NCBI GenBank assembly: GCA_023246535.1
Contig: JAHFIF010000010.1
Span: 8,591 to 17,988, forward strand
Length of the DNA stretch: 9,398 nt
DNA from: a bacterium
Lineage (GTDB): Bacteria; Patescibacteriota; Patescibacteriia; CAIQCM01
Direction of reading: 5' to 3'
Under the pieces are notes generated by a model. The model did no database searches, had not been told where the DNA came from, and saw nothing but the letters and a program-made list of their open reading frames with translations. How positions within the stretch are numbered: position 1 is the first letter of the stretch; each line of letters starts with the position of its first letter. Below, in pieces: positions 5,128 through 9,398 of this stretch. A program made the translations under genes and the position numbers.

Positions 5128-6933
5128 ATGATGACCAGCAACGAGATCCGAATAAAATTCCTGGAATTTTTTAAAGCGCACGGCCACACGATCGTGCCGT
5201 CGTCTTCGCTTATCCCCGACGATCCGTCGGTCCTGCTCACGACCGCCGGCATGCAGCAATTTAAGCCGTATTACGCCGAACTTGATCCGACCACGACCGT
5301 TCATCCGTCGATTGGCCAACCGATCGGCCGCAGCGCCGCCTCGGTCCAAAAATGCTTCCGCACTTCGGACATCGACGAGGTAGGGGATGCGACGCACTTA
5401 ACGATGTTCGAAATGCTTGGCAACTTCAGTTTCGGCGGCTACTTCAAAAAAGAAGCCATTTCTTACGCGCACGAATTCATCACCAAGGTCGTCGGTTTGC
5501 CAATCTCTTACGTAACGATCTTTAAAGGCTCCGACGTCGTGCCGAAAGACTTGGAATCGAAAGCCATTTGGAATTCATTAGGCGTAAATGACGTGCGCGA
5601 AGAAGGTATGGAGGACGTTTTCTGGGGACCGACCGGCTCGAAGGGCCCATGCGGACCGACCACGGAAATTTATTGCAAAACTTCCGAGGGCAAAGATGTT
5701 GAAGTTTGGAATATCGTTTTTAACGAATTTTTATGTTCCTCGTCGCGCGAAGACCTCTTGGCGGGCAAGGCCCAGCTCGATCGGTTGCCAAGTCCGGGCG
5801 TTGATACCGGCATGGGTTTCGAGCGCCTGGTCACCATTGTCCAGAAAACCGCCTCCATTTACGACACCGACGCGTTTCAGACCGTCTTTGGCGACATCTT
5901 AAAGAATGACAACAAGAAAAGCGCGCGCATCGTTGCCGACCATTTGCGGTCGACCGTCTTTCTGCTCGCCGACGGCGTCACGCCGTCGAACAAAGATCGC
6001 GGTTACATCCTGCGCCGCATCATGCGCCGCCTGGTCGTGCACTCGCAAAAGCTCGGTCTGTCAAAAACCGATCTTCTGAACCGCACCGAAACGGTCATTG
6101 CCAACTATGGCGGCGCCTATCCCGAGATCGTCAAAAATCTTTCCGTCGTCAAGGACGAACTCCAAAAAGAATACGACAAATTCGCCAACACGCTCAAAGA
6201 CGGCTTGAATAAATTCAACAAACTTTTCGCCAACGCCAAGAATGACCCGGCGACTTTTGTCGACGCCATGGCGAAAAACGCTTTTGACCTTTATCAGTCG
6301 TCCGGCCTGCCGTTCGACGCGACCTTCGACCTCTTGGATGAAAGCGGCTTTGCCTACGATCGCGCCGCTTTGCAAAACCGGGCGACCGGCCTCATGAAAG
6401 AGCACCAGGAAATTTCCAAAGCCGGCTCGGCCGGAAAATTCGGCGGGCACGGACTCATTCTCACCGGCGAAGTTAAAGCTTCGAACGAGGAAGAAGTGAA
6501 AAAGGTGACGCGCATGCACACGGCCACCCACTTGTTGCACAAGGCCTTGCGCCAAGTGCTGGGCGAGGAAGTGCATCAGCAGGGTTCGGACATTACGCCG
6601 GAACGCCTGCGATTCGACTTCACCTACCCGCAAAAAATGACGGCCGAGCAGATCGCCGCGGTCGAAAAGATCGTTAATGACGAGGTTGCCAAGGATGATG
6701 CCGTTACCATGGCCGAAATGTCGTTCAAGCAAGCGGTCGCCGAGGGCGCGCTGGCCTTCTTCAAGAACAAGTACCCGGAAACGGTCAAAGTCTATCGGGT
6801 CGGCGACTTCTCCAAAGAGGTTTGCGGCGGCCCGCATGTTACCCACACCCTGGAGGTCGGAACGGTCAAAATTGTGAAAGAAGAAGCGGTTTCCGCCGGC
6901 GTTCGCCGCATAAGGGCGATTGTTGAGCCGTAA
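5128..6933 (+). CDS. alaS: Alanyl-tRNA synthetase, miniature form
   Basis: AlaRS attaches alanine to tRNA-Ala and hydrolyses mischarged Ser/Gly-tRNA. At 601 residues it is far shorter than the usual 850-900. The class II catalytic core is intact: motif 1 region at about 6-50, FEMLGNFSFGGYF (94-106), WGPTGSKGPCGP (166-177), WNIVFNEF (194-201) and motif 3 GVDTGMGFERL (224-234). The tRNA-recognition helical domain follows (about 265-425, with RGYILRRIMRR at 291-301). The editing domain keeps its zinc ligands: His464 and His468 in HTATH, Cys566 and His570 in CGGPH. The protein stops right after GVRRIRAIVE, so the C-Ala/DHHA1 domain is missing. The usual barrel section with the FYAESGGQ-type motif before HTATH is reduced to about 30 residues. 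This architecture is typical of CPR bacteria. ATG 5128 is followed by ATG 5131; either could be used. Confidence 0.96.
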   Translation: MMTSNEIRIKFLEFFKAHGHTIVPSSSLIPDDPSVLLTTAGMQQFKPYYAELDPTTTVHPSIGQPIGRSAASVQKCFRTSDIDEVGDATHLTMFEMLGNFSFGGYFKKEAISYAHEFITKVVGLPISYVTIFKGSDVVPKDLESKAIWNSLGVNDVREEGMEDVFWGPTGSKGPCGPTTEIYCKTSEGKDVEVWNIVFNEFLCSSSREDLLAGKAQLDRLPSPGVDTGMGFERLVTIVQKTASIYDTDAFQTVFGDILKNDNKKSARIVADHLRSTVFLLADGVTPSNKDRGYILRRIMRRLVVHSQKLGLSKTDLLNRTETVIANYGGAYPEIVKNLSVVKDELQKEYDKFANTLKDGLNKFNKLFANAKNDPATFVDAMAKNAFDLYQSSGLPFDATFDLLDESGFAYDRAALQNRATGLMKEHQEISKAGSAGKFGGHGLILTGEVKASNEEEVKKVTRMHTATHLLHKALRQVLGEEVHQQGSDITPERLRFDFTYPQKMTAEQIAAVEKIVNDEVAKDDAVTMAEMSFKQAVAEGALAFFKNKYPETVKVYRVGDFSKEVCGGPHVTHTLEVGTVKIVKEEAVSAGVRRIRAIVEP

Positions 6934-6950
6934 AACGGCTTAACCAAGCC
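6926..6950 (+). other. Overlapping hairpins at the end of alaS
   Basis: AGCCGT (6926-6931) pairs with ACGGCT (6935-6940) across the stop codon, and GGCTT (6937-6941) pairs with AAGCC (6946-6950). They share bases, so only one can form at a time. Neither is followed by a T-run, so this is not a convincing terminator; it may mark an mRNA 3' end or be chance. Confidence 0.3.
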
Positions 6951-6963
6951 ACGTCCTTGCCCC

Positions 6964-6992
6964 TTGACGATATCATTATTTTCGCTTAATAT
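6964..6992 (+). promoter_or_regulatory. Probable promoter of the infA-rpoA operon
   Basis: TTGACG (6964-6969, five of six) and TAATAT (6987-6992, four of six) are separated by 17 bases in an A/T-rich gap after alaS. Transcription would start around 6999, leaving a leader of about 40 bases before infA. A second -10-like TAGAAT (7035-7040) lies just before the start codon. Confidence 0.55.
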
Positions 6993-7002
6993 ATTAATCA
7001 AG

Positions 7003-7018
7003 TTGGCAGACTTGCCAA
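7003..7018. promoter_or_regulatory. Inverted repeat in the infA leader
   Basis: TTGGCA (7003-7008) and TGCCAA (7013-7018) are perfect inverted copies around a 4-base loop; a G-T and an A-T pair can extend the stem. It falls at or just after the predicted transcription start. It could be an operator or a 5' stabilising hairpin of the operon mRNA. No T-run follows, so it is not a terminator. Confidence 0.4.
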
Positions 7019-7042
7019 TTAAATTAGTTGTTGTTAGAATCC

Positions 7043-7270
7043 ATGACAGATAAAGCATCCACGAAGGATGTCATCGAGGCCCGCGGATCAGTTGAAGAAC
7101 TTCTTCCTGCGGCGACCTTTAAAATAAAGCTTGAAACAGGTCAAACGATCCTCGGCTTTTTGTCTGGCAAGATGCGTTTGAATCGCATTCGTCTTCTCCC
7201 CGGTGATGAGGTTAAAGTGGAGATGACGCCATATGACTTGACCAAAGGCCGGATCGTCTACCGCTATTGA
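7043..7270 (+). CDS. infA: Translation initiation factor IF-1
   Basis: IF-1 binds the ribosomal A site of the 30S subunit during initiation. The 75-residue product is of normal length and is a single OB fold. Hallmarks are DVIEARGSVEELLPAATFKI at the start, ISGKMR-like LSGKMRLNRIRLLPGDEV in the middle, and PYDLTKGRIVYRY at the end. The frame extends upstream to TTG 7028, but the family start aligns with ATG 7043. No Shine-Dalgarno site is visible. It opens the ribosomal operon and is followed 18 bases later by rpmJ. Confidence 0.96.
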   Translation: MTDKASTKDVIEARGSVEELLPAATFKIKLETGQTILGFLSGKMRLNRIRLLPGDEVKVEMTPYDLTKGRIVYRY

Positions 7271-7288
7271 CGTCTTTTTTTATATACC

Positions 7289-7405
7289 ATGAAAGTCAGA
7301 TCCTCAGTCAAAAAAATCTGCGCCGAGTGCGCCTTAATCAAACGCGGTAAGCGTCTTTTTGTCATCTGCAAAAAAACGCCGAAGCATAAACAGCGACAAG
7401 GTTAA
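7289..7405 (+). CDS. rpmJ: 50S ribosomal protein L36 (bL36)
   Basis: This 38-residue gene starts at ATG 7289 and ends at TAA 7403-7405. It begins MKVRSSVKKICAEC and ends in the family signature KHKQRQG. It is a zinc-ribbon protein of the large subunit: Cys11, Cys14, Cys27 and His33 are the likely ligands. The last pair is spaced by five residues rather than the usual four, a one-residue insertion. The gap from infA contains a T7 run and TATATA directly before the start, with no Shine-Dalgarno site. It lies between infA and rpsM, as in most bacteria. Confidence 0.95.
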   Translation: MKVRSSVKKICAECALIKRGKRLFVICKKTPKHKQRQG

Positions 7406-7408
7406 CCT

Positions 7409-7795
7409 ATGGCACGTATCGCCGGCGTTACTCTCCCACCAAATAAAAAGCTCGAATTCGCGCTTTGCTATATCTATGGCATCGGCTCAGTGACCGCCAA
7501 GAAGGTCTTGGGCGAAACCAAGGTTGACGGCAACATCCGCGTCAAGGACCTTTCGGAAGACGATGTTAACTTGCTTCGCTCGCACATCGAAAAGAACATT
7601 AAGGTTGAAGGCGAACTGCGCCGCGAAGTGATGGGCAACATCAAGCGCTTGAAGGACATTGGTTCCTACCGCGGTTCGCGCTTGGCCAAGAGCTTGCCTG
7701 CGCGCGGCCAGCGCACCAAGACCAACAGCCGCACCGTTCGCGGCAACGTCCGCCGCACCATGGGTAGCGGCCGCACCAAGCTTGAAAAGACATAA
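7409..7795 (+). CDS. rpsM: 30S ribosomal protein S13 (uS13)
   Basis: S13 sits in the head of the 30S subunit, contacts the P-site tRNA and forms bridges to the 50S subunit. The product has 128 residues. It starts MARIAGVTLP, has the helix-hairpin YIYGIGSVTAKKVL (21-34), and carries the basic tail motif LPARGQRTKTNSRTVRG (96-112). Its start is 3 bases after the rpmJ stop, with a weak AAGG 7 bases upstream, the only Shine-Dalgarno-like site in this operon. Tight spacing implies one transcript. Confidence 0.97.
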   Translation: MARIAGVTLPPNKKLEFALCYIYGIGSVTAKKVLGETKVDGNIRVKDLSEDDVNLLRSHIEKNIKVEGELRREVMGNIKRLKDIGSYRGSRLAKSLPARGQRTKTNSRTVRGNVRRTMGSGRTKLEKT

Positions 7796-7806
7796 ACTGA
7801 CCCCAC

Positions 7807-8244
7807 ATGCCTAAAGAAGAAAAGACAACAGTAACCGAAGGCGTCGCCGATAAGTCCAAGTCCAAGCCGCGCGCCAAAAAGAATAAAGCCGTTAAGCACG
7901 TGACGACCGGCCGTTTTCATATTCAAGCCACCTACAACAACACCGTGGTCACTGTTTCCGATCTCCACGGCAACGTTCTCGCTTGGTCCACCTCCGGCCA
8001 TCTCGGCTTCCGCGGCCCCAAAAAGGCCACGCCGTACGCCGCGAGCATGGTCATCCGCGACGTTGCGGAAAAGATCAAGCCGATGGGGTTGAACGAAGCC
8101 CACATTCTGATCAAGGGCGTTGGCCAGGGCCGCGACGGCGCATTGCGCGCGTTGCACGCCCAGGGCATTTCCGTGCTTTCAATCAAGGACATCACTCCTA
8201 TTCCGCACAACGGGCCGCGCGCTTGCAAGCCGCGCCGCGTCTAA
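7807..8244 (+). CDS. rpsK: 30S ribosomal protein S11 (uS11)
   Basis: S11 lies on the platform of the 30S subunit near the mRNA exit and 16S helix 45. The 145-residue product has the family core from about residue 30: ATYNNTVVTVSDLHGN (41-56), SGHLGFRGPKKATPYAA (63-79), GVGQGRDGALRAL (104-116) and DITPIPHNGPRACKPRRV at the end. The usual PPKKRRV tail is altered to ACKPRRV. An extra N-terminal 30 residues are rich in Lys and Glu and probably disordered. There is no Shine-Dalgarno site in the 11-base gap after rpsM, so coupling or another mode of initiation is likely. Confidence 0.97.
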   Translation: MPKEEKTTVTEGVADKSKSKPRAKKNKAVKHVTTGRFHIQATYNNTVVTVSDLHGNVLAWSTSGHLGFRGPKKATPYAASMVIRDVAEKIKPMGLNEAHILIKGVGQGRDGALRALHAQGISVLSIKDITPIPHNGPRACKPRRV

Positions 8245-8248
8245 TCCT

Positions 8249-8863
8249 ATGGGAAGAAATCTTGGACCCAAACATAAACTCTGCCGCCGCGTCGGTGAAA
8301 AGCTCTGCAGCAATGACAAGTGCCCGGTGGCTCGCCGCCCGTTCAAACCCGGCGTTCACGGGCCGACTTCGCGCACCCGCCTGACCGGCTACGGCATCCA
8401 GCTTATTGAAAAGCAAAAGGCCAAAAAGATTTACGGTTTGCTCGAACGCCAGTTCCGCAAATACGTTGAAATTTCCCAGAGTTCCCGCGAGAATTCTTCG
8501 GACGTTTTGCTGCGCTGCCTTGAGACCCGCCTCGACAACGTCATCTACCGCCTTGGCGTCGGGAAAACCCGCGACCAGGCGCGCCAGTACGTCGGCCACG
8601 GCCACTTTACGGTCAACGGCCGCAAGGTCACCGTTCCGTCCATTGCCATCCGCGTCGGCGACGTGATCGGCGTCCGCCCGCAATCCCTCAAATCCAAGAT
8701 CTTCGAGGGCATCAAGGAAAAACTTTCCGCCAATCAAGAACTCCCGGCCTGGCTGACTTTCGACCTGGACAATTTGACCGCCAAGATCGTCGCCATGCCA
8801 AAGGCGGCCGATGCGGCTCCGCTCTTCGATCCCAAGCAGATCATCGAGCTTTACTCCCGATAA
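8249..8863 (+). CDS. rpsD: 30S ribosomal protein S4 (uS4)
   Basis: S4 nucleates assembly of the 30S body and often represses its own operon. From ATG 8249 the product has 204 residues and begins MGRNLGPKHKLCRRVGEKL. The frame is open further upstream (to 8120), but that part overlaps rpsK and has no S4 similarity. The N-terminal domain holds Cys12, Cys20 and Cys25, a shortened version of the zinc-binding arrangement seen in Cys-type S4. RRPFKPGVHG (29-38) follows, and the S4 RNA-binding domain covers about 90-155 (ETRLDNVIYRLG, then ARQYVGHGHFTVNGRKV). Only 4 bases separate it from rpsK and no Shine-Dalgarno site is seen. Confidence 0.97.
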   Translation: MGRNLGPKHKLCRRVGEKLCSNDKCPVARRPFKPGVHGPTSRTRLTGYGIQLIEKQKAKKIYGLLERQFRKYVEISQSSRENSSDVLLRCLETRLDNVIYRLGVGKTRDQARQYVGHGHFTVNGRKVTVPSIAIRVGDVIGVRPQSLKSKIFEGIKEKLSANQELPAWLTFDLDNLTAKIVAMPKAADAAPLFDPKQIIELYSR

Positions 8864-8888
8864 TTCGTTCCTTACTTTAAATAACCGT

Positions 8889-9398
8889 ATGGAACCGATC
8901 AGACTTCCAACTAAGATAGAGTTAACGCCCGGTCCTGAAAAGAACCAGGCGACGCTCATTGTCGAGCCTTGTTTCCAAGGCTACGGCACGACGTTAGGCA
9001 ACGCGCTGCGTCGCGTCCTTTTGTCGTCGCTTCCGGGTGCCGCCGTCACCGCCGTTAAGATCACGGGTGCCCAGCACGAATTTGCCGCCATCCCGAACAT
9101 CAAAGAAGATGTTTTGGAACTGATCCTGAACCTGAAGCAGCTCCGCCTGCGCGTTCACTCCGACGAACCGGTCCGCCTGACCCTGAAGAAGACCGGCGAA
9201 GGCAAAGTGAAGGCCAAGGACATTCAGGCCAACTCCGAAGTGGAAATTGCCAACCCCGACCTCCACATTGCCACCATCACCGACGAGAACGGCGAACTGG
9301 AAATGGAGATCATCGTCTCGCGCGGCCGCGGCTTTGTCACGACTGAAGATCGCGGAAAGGAAAAGGAGATCGGCGTCATCGCTATCGATTCCATCTTT
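8889..9398 (+). CDS. rpoA: RNA polymerase alpha subunit, N-terminal part (partial)
   Basis: The alpha subunit dimerises to nucleate RNA polymerase assembly. ATG 8889 opens 170 codons that run off the right edge. The alpha N-terminal signature GYGTTLGNALRRVLLSSLPG (31-50) and the conserved VKITGAQHEFAAIPNIKEDVLELILNLK stretch (split here as VKITGAQHEF and IPNIKEDVLELILNLK) identify it. The remainder, including the promoter-binding C-terminal domain, is outside the window. The 25-base gap after rpsD has no Shine-Dalgarno site but contains TTAAAT (8877-8882), six bases before the start, which might be a separate -10 element. The order rpsM-rpsK-rpsD-rpoA is standard. Confidence 0.97.
   Translation, partial: MEPIRLPTKIELTPGPEKNQATLIVEPCFQGYGTTLGNALRRVLLSSLPGAAVTAVKITGAQHEFAAIPNIKEDVLELILNLKQLRLRVHSDEPVRLTLKKTGEGKVKAKDIQANSEVEIANPDLHIATITDENGELEMEIIVSRGRGFVTTEDRGKEKEIGVIAIDSIF

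Noticed and set aside
6061..6846. Minus-strand open frame of 261 codons opposite alaS
   Set aside because: Fully inside a well-conserved synthetase, with no motif and no ribosome-binding context of its own.
7271..7288. Terminator between infA and rpmJ, suggested by the T7 run
   Set aside because: There is no hairpin before the T-run beyond the 6-base palindrome GACGTC, and the flanking genes belong to one operon.
8120..8248. Upstream extension of rpsD
   Set aside because: This part overlaps rpsK in another frame and has no S4 similarity; ATG 8249 gives the standard S4 N-terminus.
8198..8959. Minus-strand open frame of 253 codons opposite rpsK, rpsD and rpoA
   Set aside because: It crosses three conserved genes and is a shadow of their codon pattern.

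Overview
The window reads as a bacterial chromosome segment with every gene on the + strand and standard stop codons. The most likely source is a Candidate Phyla Radiation (Patescibacteria) bacterium. The best evidence is the alanyl-tRNA synthetase: about 600 residues, no C-terminal (C-Ala/DHHA1) domain and a shortened editing region. The scarcity of Shine-Dalgarno sites in front of housekeeping genes fits but is weaker evidence. No phylum or species can be named from this stretch alone.

Layout: (1) 1-108 is the last 35 codons of an unidentified gene, closed by a strong hairpin terminator (123-151). (2) 237-3372 is a three-gene cassette that runs from its own candidate promoter and possible operator (161-192) to its own terminator (3391-3423). 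It encodes a degenerate J-like domain fused to a Ser/Thr kinase, a von Willebrand A-like protein with a complete metal site, and a remodelled pyruvate-kinase-like TIM barrel. That barrel carries a 29-residue unit three times in tandem and has no C-terminal domain. This is the unusual part of the window. (3) 3503-6933 holds translation-related genes: mnmA (tRNA 2-thiolation), an acidic 140-residue protein of unknown function and a miniature alaS. (4) 6964 to the end is the alpha-type ribosomal operon: promoter, infA, rpmJ, rpsM, rpsK, rpsD and rpoA (cut by the window edge). This is the usual bacterial order.

How the genes may work together: parts 3 and 4 are core translation and transcription functions. 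The cassette looks like a phospho-signalling module. The kinase could modify the vWA protein and/or the barrel protein, and the barrel may bind a phosphoenolpyruvate-like or other small ligand, as an enzyme or as a sensor. This is inferred from domain content and gene order. All three cassette genes have clear Shine-Dalgarno sites, while almost none of the other genes do. Many of those others instead have a -10-like A/T-rich hexamer just upstream of the start codon, which suggests leaderless transcripts. No tRNA, rRNA, CRISPR array, transposase or attachment site was seen, and no gene-free stretch exceeds 300 bases.
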